Source: Paramacrobiotus metropolitanus | Lineage: Eukaryota; Tardigrada; Eutardigrada; Parachela; Macrobiotidae | Reading direction: 5' to 3' | Assembly (NCBI RefSeq): GCF_019649055.1 | Contig: NW_026570223.1 | Location: forward strand, 2,356,001 to 2,420,000 | DNA length: 64,000 nt | Shown here: positions 36,201-48,007 of the stretch, piece by piece | Position numbering within the stretch: position 1 is the stretch's first letter | How the letters are laid out: every line of letters starts with the position of its first letter | The notes under the pieces: generated by a model | Database searches by the model: none | What the model was told of the DNA's origin: nothing | Seen by the model: the letters and a program-made list of their open reading frames with translations, nothing else | Translations under genes and position numbers: made by a program

Positions 36201-39159
36201 GCCTTGGAAGAGGATTTTTTCTCGGGAGACTTCGAAGTGGAAAGTCGTCTTTCCGGTGTTTTATCGCGAACCTTCTCAGTGGAGTTCGGCTGTATTTTGG
36301 ATTTCTTTTCTTTCTTTTCCTTCTTTTTCTCCACTGGTTTTACCTTGGATGTTGAGGGGAGCAGGATATCTTCCGAATTAATTGACGGGGATCCGTCGTG
36401 GACATCCATCTTTTTCTTTTTCTTCTTCTTCTTCGTTACTACGACCTCGCTAACAGATGCATCATCAGAGTTCATACTGGATCGTGCTCGAGCGTTCTGC
36501 AAATAAGCACAGATCCAGATTCACTATTCCTGCTACGCAAAGGCAGACAGAGTAATTAAACGCGCGTGCATTCATCCCCTTTACTTTCGGTGGAGCTTCC
36601 CACAGGTCAATAAAGCAGTGAATTTCTGCACCGACGCCACAAAACCAACGCATGCGCACTAATAATCGAGCACACCTTCCTCGTTAGTCCCTACGGTAAT
36701 TCCAGAGCGTACAGTAAAGGCACTACCATTCAACTGAGCCATGCCAGGCGGGCATTCCGCAAGCCTCACCGTCTAATCAATTTACCAGGTCAATCAAGAT
36801 GCTGCACAAAATTACTTAATGTCCTAGTGCATTTTCATTCACTCGAATGTGTGCCGTAAGCTGTCAGATGCCCGGCTTCGACAGGAGTAACCCGATGATT
36901 ATCCCGTTATTGAACCGGCACAAAATACTGTATCATCAACACTGACTGTGCGGCTGCTGCAGATACTCCGTATTAACTGCTCCGCTGGCCATTAAAGATA
37001 CGCGCACTCGCAGGCAATGGGGCACCTATGTATGATATTGTCGCATAAAATCTCCTACAATTTTGCCGTTGCTTCTCAGTTCTCACTACCCAGTTCTGGC
37101 TATTTTATTTAACGGGAATTTGAAGATATCGAACAATGGTCAATAAGGAAATGGATCGATTATCTCTCAGGCACGCACGCCCAGTGTTATTAAGTAATAA
37201 TGTATTCAAAACAAGAAATCCAGGTACAGTATGTATTCAGAGCAGGAAGTCAAGTCATATAACCAAATGGACTATTATTAATGGACTGTAAGTCGATCAA
37301 CAGTAGCCGTAAATAATACAAAAGGATTTAAGGTGCCTAGCAGCTGATAGGGGTTTGCACATTGTATTGTCTGCAAATAACTGGACAAAAATGCCAGAAA
37401 CCAAATGCCGAGCGTTGCAGATGCTTATTTCAGCTGAGAACTTAACAACCGAAGGCAGTCCATACGCACTACAAGGTCCACAAATACACTGCGAGAGTAC
37501 GAGTACACATAAGCTAGGAATTTCCTAATAATTTCAAGTCTGACTTCAAATATTTCGCGCAAAGGTAACAGATTCTCATCACCTGATAGCACAAATCGGA
37601 CAAATGATATGCCCAACCATGTACCCACCATCGAGGGGTCACACACAATTCCTTTATCTGCTATCTCTCTACCGAAGCCAGCACAATACTCCAACGTTTT
37701 ACAACATCAAGTATTCATGAAAGGAACGCTTGATAAAGCACGATGTTGCTGTTTGTTTTCTCTTCAAATGCGCCATAAATATCAACAGATGCATTTAATA
37801 CTACGGCCAGCACATACTCGAGTTTGGTCGCGCTTTTCTACCCTGTCGGGAGAGATACGACGTTGTGTTTCTACTTTCTAGTCGAGATCTGACAGTTAAA
37901 GTTATGTATCCAGCACAACGAATAAACGCCTGCCCAGTGCTTGCTGGCATCAGAGCAAATGCTTATATGGAGCCATTTTTAAAACTGAGTATTCAGATGT
38001 GGCGATTTTCAAGGTTTCACTTCGACTGGAATTGGTTGCAACTTGTAAGCAATCAAATGTACTTGTCCCCATTTTAATCCAGAGAGTTGGGAATAGAGTC
38101 CCTTATTACCATTCCCGAAGCCCTGCTGCTAAATACAGCATCACGGCATCACCGGAAACTTATTCTAGGGATATACGTACCTTTTCTTTCTCATCTACCA
38201 ACTCCTTTGCGAGAATATAACGGTTATTTTTCTTCTCCAGATCACTTTTGGCTAGAAGATGGTTGATAGCTTTGGTGACAGCAGCTGGAAGACCCTCGGG
38301 ATTCTCAACTCTACAAATAAATTTGGGAATATAGATTACAGAGTCGAAAAGAGCTATGCCAGTAGCAGCACAAAGTACGTAGTAAACGAACGTAAATTGC
38401 ATTTTATGGATAAATGCTCACAACTGAATACGCACTCCTAACGCTGAGCGACCGTATGATCCAAGCTAACCACGAATTAATTATCACGATGCTATTACTT
38501 TAAGTTTAAATTGCTTTTTAACTCTCGAAGAATTTCTTGTAAAAGATACACCGTTAATTTATGCAGTTATTTGTTGAATCTACCAAAAATGAGCAATACA
38601 CAGTACTCGTGTCAAGTCAAATAACAGTCATTATGTCTTACGGTTACATTTACAGGTATTACAGAACTCACTTGAACGTGCACTCGATGTATCGTGTAAT
38701 GAGTTCCTCCGTGATACCAGCTTCATTTGGAGCATCTCCCACTTCCCTGATGGCAAACTTCACCGCTCGACGCACTTCAGAATCGCTCTTAACCGTGAAT
38801 TTACGCAGCTTACGGAGATTCTCCGTATCTTTGTAGGACTCTTTACCGTTACTGTACACCATGAACATGTGTCCATCCCGGATGGCATACTGCAGCTGCT
38901 GTTGGACGAAGCCAGATCTGGTCCCCTTCCGGACATGTTTGAGTGCCTGGCAGAGACGGTCGAAACTGGGCCGTTGTTTCTGGCCTTTAATCTTGCCAAT
39001 GGCTTCTTTGAAGAGCGCCAGGAACTCGTGATCGACATGTCCGTCGCCTATGCCCTCCTCCGATATGACAATGGAGCTCCCCGATGCAGCTGCTGATGCA
39101 GGTGACGGAATAGGCGAGGGGGATGGTGAACGGGATGAGGATGATTCGGAAGAAGTCAT
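27212..39159 (-). CDS. KAT6: KAT6 (MOZ/MORF/Enok) histone acetyltransferase
   Basis: Confident exons: 38672-39159, 38181-38310, 35628-36496, 34402-35081, 34205-34311, 33977-34089, 33820-33892, 33501-33761, 33209-33302, 32987-33142, 32257-32549, 31965-32012, 30818-31105, 30608-30739, 29668-30445, 28682-29355, 27935-28370, 27212-27381; at least 1929 residues, all phases consistent. Order: KAT6-type winged helix ([20 protein letters not shown]), second winged helix ([19 protein letters not shown]), unresolved PHD region (36497-38180), Lys-rich segment with AT-hook [10 protein letters not shown], two [18 protein letters not shown] motifs, then the MYST domain. The MYST C2HC finger (CEFCLQYM...HYEKC), acetyl-CoA loop [12 protein letters not shown], catalytic Cys in [10 protein letters not shown] and catalytic Glu in [11 protein letters not shown] are all present. 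A Ser/Arg-rich part and a long Ser, Gln and Met-rich tail follow, like the SM domain of MOZ. KAT6 acetylates histone H3 in a BRPF complex. Confidence 0.93.
31106..31964 (-). other. Intron of KAT6
   Basis: An 859-bp intron between the acidic exon at 31965-32012 and the Ser/Arg-rich exon at 30818-31105. Nothing coding is visible in it on either strand. Confidence 0.75.
36497..38180 (-). other. Unresolved KAT6 segment with degenerate PHD-like pieces
   Basis: In KAT6 proteins two PHD fingers lie between the second winged helix and the MYST part. Here no intact PHD can be read. Two phase-0 pieces, 37583-37657 and 37402-37488, would give [24 protein letters not shown], split across a splice junction, where human KAT6A has CADCGNSGHPSCLKFSPE: the spacing and KFS-E match, but a zinc His is Leu and a zinc Cys is Val. 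At 36585-36659, [12 protein letters not shown]...APPK resembles FCDSCDRGFHMEC...DPPL of PHD2, again with ligands missing. Exon borders here are uncertain. Confidence 0.4.
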
Positions 39160-41141
39160 CGCATTGTTCACCACATACGCGAGCAGCGCTGTGGAGCAGT
39201 CCGTATCGACATTGCCCCCGCGGATAGCTGTCTGCGCTGTCCTCACGGATTACTTTCAAGTTCACCAAAGGGATAACTACTTATTGAGTGTCTATGAAGT
39301 TTCCTCTTTTAGGGCAATCACAACATAATCAACAATCTCACGTTCAGCAGTTCGTGATTATCCTCAGTTATGTGCAAAAGAAAGACCCATCATCAAGTTG
39401 TATCTTGAATAAAGGCAAAGGCCCCGAAATAGGAATACTTCACTTTACAAATTCAACCCATTTCTATAAACGTAGAGAAACAGTTTTTTAAAAGAAAGAA
39501 TCGATAATCTGTTTAAAAAACTTAAGATTCTAATAAATTTATTTAAACAAAAGTTACTAAACAAAGAATAAACTGTCTTTCAGACTCTTTCTCCATGAAT
39601 TCTGGACGCCAAGTATAGCAAATTTTAGGCTTGCTGCGTCAGCGTTTCTGATTCGTGAGTTGTGAGACTCATGACGAAGTAATTTCAGAGGTGTACATAA
39701 AGAGTACTCAGTCCAGAAGCATGAGCAGCATCATGAGATCTAGAGCCAAAGGGTGTGAAAGCTTGGGTTTTGGCGTAATAACGCGAGGCGATGTCTTCAC
39801 CGTCGCAAATGGAGAATTGCATCTTGAAACTGACCATCAAGTGGACGGAACGAATAATAAAATTCTTGTTATGGTTGCTTATCTTAATTTGTAATGTCCA
39901 AAAAAATTATGCGTTGCCTGTAGCTTACGCCTTACGGGCCGGGTATTCATGCTTTTCTCATTTCTTTAGCCAGAAGTAAGTGACTGACGATGAATGCTTG
40001 ATGTAGTACTACATATAGAGTACCTTTATTTCTCATAGTCAAAATATGTACAAGGCGAGCTTCGCTCAACAAATATCTACTATATATGATCAAATGAAAA
40101 ATTTTTCCCAGTTAAAATGGGAAGGGACTGTGGACAATACGATATCAATCATATAATTACCGTATGTGAAAGGATACAGTTACGTGGTGGTATTAATATC
40201 GATTATCAAAGAACAAGCAGTATTACTTCTGCTCTGACTAACAATAAGTTTTGTATTTTAGCTATGCCGACTAAATTCGGCTATCTGTATGTTATAACGA
40301 ATGATTTGTATACAACGGCTTGCTCTGTATAACGGCGACGACTTTATAACGATCGCGACTTGCTCTGTATAATTATACAGAGCCAGTCAAACCCGGCGGA
40401 AATTCAGAGCAAACTATAGATATTTTACTTTGTGAATTGTGATAAATTTTTTGGCAGAGGCAAAGGAGAACCAAAAGCACGAATTTTTATGTGACTACTC
40501 TGCTCTGGCTTTTGAAACAATGGGCTTTTTCGGTTAATACCTTAACCGGATAGTGTAAGATCACTGCTCTCGGTAATATGCATTTTGAGAGGACCCAGGA
40601 GAAACGGTCCACTTAGTTTCTGACGGAGAGAATCAACGTTGTTGTAAATGCAGCGTACTGCTGCTTCCGGAAGCGTTCTGGCGCTTGAATAACTCAATAT
40701 AATCATTCTTTTGCGTTTCATATTTTTTTGGTGGCTTATTAAACAGCAGAATTTAACGCATAGTACTTGACTTTGGTTTTCTTCGCCAACAAGAAGTTCT
40801 GAAAGGACAACAGGTCTTGCAACGAACGATGGGATATGTAGAATACCAGTAACAATGGCACTCCTAGTACTGAAGTACACCAAGCGTTGAAGCCTACTCG
40901 TATACAGTATAAACCACGCAAAATAGGTAAATACAGAGTTGATGCTATACATTAACAAACCAAATACAGCAAGATATAAAAAATTAAAACCGTTCAGTGG
41001 TTTTTGACATTAATTTTGAGTTTGACCAGCGCATGTGCCATTATCACCAGGACGCTGAACATACGCGTATCGTATATTTATACAGTGGATGCGACACCGG
41101 TGAGTAAGTAATTAAATCTGCCATTGCTGTCTAACTGCTAC
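39160..41141. other. Intergenic region upstream of KAT6
   Basis: Lies between the KAT6 ATG and the 3' end of the KAT6-like paralogue, both on the minus strand. It contains a 22-bp perfect palindrome at 40362-40383 (GCTCTGTATAA plus its complement) near two other GCTCTGTATAA copies (around 40322). No gene is supported; an open frame at 40542-40958 (-) has no recognisable domain. Confidence 0.55.
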
Positions 41142-44100
41142 TTATGCACTGCCAAAATCACAACTAACAGCATTTGGCTTTATTTTCTTCACTTTCAAAA
41201 TAATGCGCTTTTTTGTTGCGTCGTGTTGTGGAGCGTATAATGGAGTGGTTGGTTTTGGCAAGTTTATACTGGAATACTGTCCGTGACCAGGGGGAAGCTC
41301 GGGCGCACTTTTTTCGCTCTCTGTGACCGACGAATTCGAAGCAGGAGCGGGGCTTACAGAATCGACATGGTCGTTTATAGTCAGCCCACACGATTTATAA
41401 AACTGTAAATATATAAGCAAGTTCCGTTAAATTTGTGTTTGTTTTGCGTTTGCGCCTTGGAGAATTAACAAAGTTTTAAGCTGTATATAAATACACATAA
41501 TAAAGTAGAGCGCAAATAAAGCATTAATTTTTGTTTTCTTGTAAAGTTACGTTTAGCGTACCGGCATCTCATCCGATAAATCGTCAGTTTCTGCATCTGT
41601 CTCTTTTATACTGGCTTGCTGCTTCAGTAGACGCGATGGATCCTCACCGTCGAATTGGTGATCAATTTCCAGAGGGGTTGCAGCTTGTTTCTCTAGGTTT
41701 ATCCGTAAATCAGTAGCCAAAGGCAGACAACCAGCGCGTCCATTTTCGTGTTGTGTGTGAGACTGGTATTGATTCGGGAATGCGGTCGCTAATTTCTGCG
41801 AAGCTGCCGGATCAAAAAAATTCTGATAACCAGGCGCAAACAGATCAAGAAACGGACTAAAGGATGTTTCCGGAACAGGAGCTTTGCGACTGAATGACGC
41901 GGGTGGCGCTAGATAATTGCGGGTGTTGTTTCGAGGGTAATTATCGTGATTAACGGGAAAAGGCTTTTTTGGTCGTGCAGACATCGACGTCATCCTACAA
42001 AATTCGCACACTGGGGTACCACATAAGCAAATACCTACAGGCTGCACTATTTTATATAGATATCTATAATAGTATACACACCACATATATTTTCAGTAAA
42101 ATCAAGTATAACTTTCTAGTAATTTTTTTCCACAGTGAAACAAGATTACTAGGGTAGCTTTGCTCTAATTCTACAAGTAAAGGTACGAGAATAGTCTGCA
42201 GGTACGGGAATAGTCTGCACAACCTCTGTTAATGCGTGAAAATTGATACTTCTATAGCAAAATATTCATCATTCACCACTATGCAATACCATTTAATATT
42301 CACCATTATGCAATAAATTTTTCGTGTGTTTTCGAGTCTAGCACCTGATTCGGTCACACTCACAGATCAGTAGACATTCCTTTACTCCAGTTTCTAGCAT
42401 ACTCACATTGCTCTTGCAACAGCACGTTTCTGAGCAAGAATATTTGAAAACGGTGTCGGAAATCTGAGCATTTCCGAGCTGCGACTGATTTTGGATTTGT
42501 TGGCCGGTGCACCACTAACATTGCCGATATGCTGCTGTATTCCCGAATGGTTTGTTGTAGCAGTGTTAGCAAAATATGCATTGCCGGCATTCTTTCGAAT
42601 TACATCATTTACAGCAGGTATACTGAAGTAATTCTTTAGACCATCACTTCCGAGTGGGTTTTCAGGCAGGTTACGGCTCACATTTCCCATCTGTATGGGT
42701 ACCGGTACTCTCTGCAACGGTGAGCCAGATGATGTTGGCCCAGTTGGCACAAACGTCGGACGTATCCCACAACTAGATGCTTCCCCTGTTCGCTTATAAC
42801 CGTTAGACTGCATTGCGGATGCCGCGAATAAAGCGCTGTTGTTACCAGGAGAACTCTCATAATTTTGGGCACTTCCGTTGGCTGGTAGAGATTGTAGGCC
42901 GCCATTAAACTGTGGCACCAAATTTGTGTAGTTGTGAGAAGGAACATGTTTGGCTTTGACTGTCACTTTCTCCACCTGACGCATAAAAGCAAAAAAAGAC
43001 ACTAAAAATAAGTAACAACACAACTTGACTGTTACTTTAACGTTATCCTGTTAATTCAACTTAATTGTCAGAAGTTTGAAAAGATTTTACTTGGTTGACA
43101 AATTTTACAGTCAATCGAGAAACTTTGTATGCTAATGTACAACAGCATGTACCAATATGCATGCATATTGCAATCATAATAATAATAACACCTGTTAACG
43201 TAACAGTTATTAATTTCCCCGTTCGATTTTCTTATGCAGGCATGCGATCGATTTAGAGTCACCAGTTTTACTGTTACCGGCAATTCCGTATATTTTTGTG
43301 GTTTGGTAAAGGCGGTCGCAGGGGCATTACCACAGGGAACAGCAAGTGTGTACAGTCCTTCAGGTGTTGTGCGAGCGATTCCAGTCGTAACAAATTCCTC
43401 TAAAACTCTCCCAACGGAATTGAGTAAGCCGGCGGTAGTAGTTTCCAGAAATCTGCATACGGGATATGTTAGCTTAAAATGGCAATATTATAAAGAAACT
43501 TCCTGATAAAACGCTGGCTCTTAATACGGCCTTATTCCGGTAAGTACTTTCAAAACTAGTAACACTACTGCTCTTCATGATCGGCATCGTTAATTTTAAC
43601 TGCCTAAAAGTATTGCCATTTTTCCATAAACGCATAAAAAATGTACGTACACTTAAGAATTACTTAAAAATGTACATGTATAACATTTACGAGTATTTTG
43701 CACTGGATACAACAATGTATAATTTAATGGTAGAACAAGACCGGAACCGAGTTATGATGGATTAGCTTTTGAATCCACTAAAACTTAATCAGCCGAATAT
43801 TGTCAGCTCGCCGTCCACAGGCTTTGCGCTGTTGTTCACGATTGGCATCCGTACTCGTATTTTATATTATTTCAGTTTATATTATCAATTATGCAACGCA
43901 GCCAATGATATTAACTTAATATCTCTATCAAAAAGCAATCGTGGCCGCATGATTTGCGATTTACGTAGTTGTCATGCATATGTACGCCGCTTCATGCATA
44001 ATAATAATAATTATTATCCTACTTTGCAGTTATAGTGAGCCTGTCTAAAATTAAACTGGAAATACACATACTTCTATAGATATAAGTTACATACGTCGGC

Positions 44101-45655
44101 AAGACGAGAACGTCAGCCTTTAATTATGGTTTAATATGTATGTCACACAGTATGTGTACCCGCATGTTTCGTAATTATGTATACCTTACTTGCATTTGAC
44201 ACGGACAAAGCTGACCATTGTATGTCCACCCAGTGGCTGTTTCACGTCGCGCAAGACAACGTAAATGGCTTCATATAGCAACCGCTTTTGAGGAGGAAAA
44301 TTGCAGATCAAATTGGCCAGCAAGGCTTCGCTGAGATCCTGGTATTGATTGGAGTCTGCTCCCGACTGTTCGCTTCCGCCGCTTTTATCGCTACGTGCAT
44401 GCGGAGTATCAGCTTTCTCAGACGATGTATTACTAGAATACTGCTGTTCGCGAACATCAGAAGAGTACTGCAATCCAGGGGTCCCGTTGTTGTGGTATTC
44501 TGTACTTGGGAAAATTGCCGGCTGACCATCTTGCACATGCATCGGTGAAACAATGTTGCCGTTAATAAACCCGTTTACATTACTCACGCTTTGGTTGTTT
44601 TGAGGCGACAAACAATTAGTCTGTAACTGATTAGTAGTGAAATTACAAAACGTATTCTGTGTATTGCTAAATCCCGTTCTGGATGCTGTGAAGTCTAAAA
44701 GGTCTCCTAATTTAACGTTCGACGAATAAATATTCTGATCGAAGTGGTTGTTATCAGGCGCAGGGAAATGCTGATCGTAATTAAACTGAGTAGCAGGATT
44801 ATAAGAGACTGGCGAAGACTTCGGTTCGGTTTTGATGCCAGTATTTTCCACAGCATCGTCACGAAGCATATTGTACTGATTAAGCAGTCCAAAATAGTCA
44901 ATATTTTCCTTTTCCTGCTTGACCACTGATGAGTGTTGGGATATATCATGATCCAACGTGTTTAGGGCATCCATGACAATATTATCGTTAAATGCGAAGG
45001 GGTTATACTGTGAGCTTATATCCACTTCATGATCACCAGGAGCCAAATAAGTATCATAATTAAATTCACAAGTTGCGGTTGACGACACTGCAAAGAAGGA
45101 TTCAGCACCACTGACAACATCACCGCCATATTGCAGCGCCATTTCGGGAACAGGTGCACCCGTGTAATCCGCAGCGCCCTGACAGGCTAACACACCACCG
45201 GAAGTAGTAGAATAAAACGTCTCCGTTTGCGGAGGAGTCTTAGGTGTCAGACGCGCGATTAAATCATCCAGCTGTTCAACCGCAGTATTATTACCGGGAC
45301 TGGGAGTCGATCGGCATAATGAGGATGGACTACTAAATGCCAAGTGTGTTTCGCGCTGATTAGCGGCATCATCACTATTGACGGCTTCGATGATTTGCTG
45401 TACGAGATAACCATCACGTACGGCTGCGTAGAGGCTGGCGCGTACCGATTTGAAAAACACCGTCTCCGCCGATTGATGGGATGCCAATAAGGCATGATAG
45501 ATGTTGGTAAGTGTCGGCAGTGTACCGTTGGTTTTCAGCACGCCGATGATGTTTTTTATTACATCAATCGGGCACAGTGCATCATCGGAGCTGGTGCGTT
45601 CCACATCCTCATCCACTGCAGTGTCGATGTTATCGAAGGGAACATCGAGGAGCAT
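41142..45655 (-). CDS. KAT6 N-terminal-like winged-helix protein without acetyltransferase domain
   Basis: Five exons chain in phase: 44190-45655, 43278-43452, 42407-42975, 41562-41994, 41142-41402; 967 residues. Residues about 27-95 (DVIKNIIGVLKTNGTLPTL...YAAVRDGYLV) align with the first winged helix of the neighbouring KAT6 ([18 protein letters not shown]...YAIRDGHMF). A second winged helix is split by an intron at the same place and phase as in KAT6: ...VRVKCK|FLETTTAGLLNSV here, ...[19 protein letters not shown] there. Between them is a long Asn/Gln/Ser/Tyr-rich disordered region; after them come Ser/Asn-rich segments and a basic end KKRIILKVKKIKP. No PHD, MYST or zinc finger is present. 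It is best read as a paralogue of the KAT6 N terminus, which in vertebrates binds CpG DNA and acylated histones or nucleosomes; a DNA or chromatin role is inferred. A donor inside the exon-4 end is assumed; unspliced, the protein would stop at 41553. Confidence 0.75.
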
Positions 45656-48007
45656 CGTGTTACAATATTATATGGATATGCACCAATGTAGTCAACGGGA
45701 TGCTTTGCAAATGCGATTCGTGTTCGGATCATCACATGAGCGAGCACATGAAATTATATGACTCAACGATCCCGTTTTTGGTAAAAACCACATGCCCATT
45801 CCGCAATATGGCCACTTCGGTGTTGAAGTCGCAGAATCTGTTAGTCCGTTTGCGTGCGCGATTAACAGATATATTGCATGAGCTGAGATCCATGAATGCG
45901 TAGATCTGACAAGAGATTAATAATATGCCTAATAGGGAAATGATCTCACAGTTTTGAGCTGGCTAGCAAATGTCATCCCGCACGGCATATTATAGGGTCA
46001 TTTGCACGACTTGATATTGTCGTTAATCAACAATAATGCTGGCATGATACGCAGCCGTATTATTTATTATCTAACCGGAAACTGGTCCACAGCCCTGACC
46101 TTTACAAAAATCCCGTATTAATTACATATAGATATAACGGAAGATGATCGATTAGCTGTACGTATGCACTAGAAGTGCTACAGTCGAAAAGATAAAGTAT
46201 TATATATATAACAAAAATTCACAATACCATGCCGTTAACGGTTCAACGCATTAGCAGTTAGCACGATACTTAATTAAATTAATACCACTATATAATTAAC
46301 GGATCAGATACATTGAAGCAGAGGTTGCAAGTAGGAATCTACAATTTTGATTACGCAGATCCATCGTAACTTAGAGCACTAACTTTCATAAAGGTGCTTT
46401 AAGACTGTGCACATTGCAGCGCACATGCATGTAGTACACAACCAGTGCATGCTTCTGTGTGGATTGTAAAACTGGATCCTTGGGGAGTACGTAGGCGACT
46501 TGCGCCGCGTAGTCTCTGCAGTCCACTGCACGAGCCTTCCTGTAATATTGTGGGATAAGCTGCTCATTGATAAACAGCGGACTGTTGAAAGGCGCACTGC
46601 GCGCGGCATCACCACTGAACGACCCTGAATATACTGGGTATGGGAAGAAACCGGAAGATTGCGCAACTAAAGTGTTCGTATTACGATATTTATCAGCTGC
46701 AGCATAGCTGTGCAGTAAGTACAACATCTGTGACATGAGAATCCTGATGGGGCAACGTTTGGCGAACTGAGTGTACGTACAGAACGCAGATACATATACA
46801 GTACAACCCTTGCATTAATTTTACAAGTAGTCCGTAGAATGTAGATGCACCACAATAAAATACGCGGCACATCACTCTGTTTTCCAGTCCGTGCACGAAC
46901 TTAGGTTAAAATTTGATCGATAAATCAAAGAGCCGGCCGGCAACTACAGCGCAGACGCTCCCATCCTACTCGTAGATCGATTTTTTACTTTTTTGTGTTG
47001 CGAATGTACGAATGCACCGTGGCAAATAATTGCCCAATAAAAAAATTACAAATTTTTTCAGTCCGCGTTAATTGTGACGGTGTAGATGTTGCATCAGATT
47101 TAATTTGATAACGGTTACAAAGAAACTTTACTTTTTCTTCGGATGGCGATGAATCAGATTTACCTCTTTCTGGGCCCCGTACGTTGAAGACTCAGGCACT
47201 TTCAGCGAACTTCTCGCATAACGCATCAATCTCAATCGTCTACCGTCCGGAACCGTCTAAATGGGCCGGCGATTCATGTCATTCCATATTACGGGTCACT
47301 TCCGCGTGGAATTCAGAAATTTCAACGTTCGGCTTCGAAACAGCAAGAATGATTACGCAGAGCTTTAGCGACTGTAGTGTGCCGATCGGTAGTTATTCAG
47401 CACTGTGCTTTTGTACATTTTTGTATTCATAAAATTAATGCAGGTGACTGAGTACTAATTCTACAACATCGATAATGATCTCCGTAGAAACACGCGGGCA
47501 GGTTCTTATCGCGACATCATAATGGACACATACCAAAACGGTGGCAGGAACGTGGTATACCTTCCATGGTGAGATAAGTTGGCGAAACGGTGGTTCATGT
47601 CATTCAGACCGTTACCCCACAAGCCAGATCCGATTTCCGCCATTGCAATGTGAACAAGACCAAGTAACGTAACTGATCAGGTATAAAAAAATCTAGGTAC
47701 TGTATAGTGTATAAGTATAGATAGAGAGCGGATGCCGCTCTGACAGTACTCTCCAAATTGCCTTCGGATTCTAAACCAAAATTTACCATATATTACGTTT
47801 GATAACTTTGATTTTGTGGTCTCTACGGAATGGCATCATGAAAAAGCACAGCATTGGCAAGTGTCTGGATCACATATCTACAGTTCGACGGGTCAACAAT
47901 TTTCGACACAATTATTTTTAGAACGCTACCAGAAATTAGAAATATCTATACCAAAAAGTTTTAGTGCAACGACCAAATCATAGCTTTTCAAATACGAGTA
48001 CAACAAA
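45656..48007. other. Intergenic region
   Basis: Lies between the KAT6-like start and the BMS1 3' end. Apart from the possible coding frame at 46386-46736, no gene is supported. The region includes AT-rich stretches and the presumed promoter of the KAT6-like gene. Confidence 0.5.
46386..46736 (-). CDS. Possible small coding frame, unrecognised
   Basis: An open frame of 116 residues on the minus strand. The middle part (SGFFPYPVYSGSFSGDAARS...NEQLIPQYYRKARAVDCRDYAAQVAYVLPKDP) has balanced, protein-like composition. I recognise no family. It could be a single-exon gene, or an exon of something with a splice acceptor at GCTGCAG near the start. It could equally be chance; there is no homology or splice chain to decide. 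Confidence 0.22.
   Translation of the reverse strand: MSQMLYLLHSYAAADKYRNTNTLVAQSSGFFPYPVYSGSFSGDAARSAPFNSPLFINEQLIPQYYRKARAVDCRDYAAQVAYVLPKDPVLQSTQKHALVVYYMHVRCNVHSLKAPL

Noticed and set aside
35624-36502. Separate lysine-rich gene ending at the TAA at 35624
   Set aside because: The stop overlaps a GTAAGT donor; the exon joins in phase with the next KAT6 exon at 35081, so it is part of KAT6.
41553-41561. Stop of the KAT6-like gene at 41553
   Set aside because: A donor CCG|GTACGC just before it joins in phase 0 to the exon at 41402, giving a longer protein. The shorter form remains possible as intron retention.
43234-43506. Plus-strand 90-residue frame
   Set aside because: It is antisense to the second winged-helix exon of the KAT6-like gene, which has phase and domain support.
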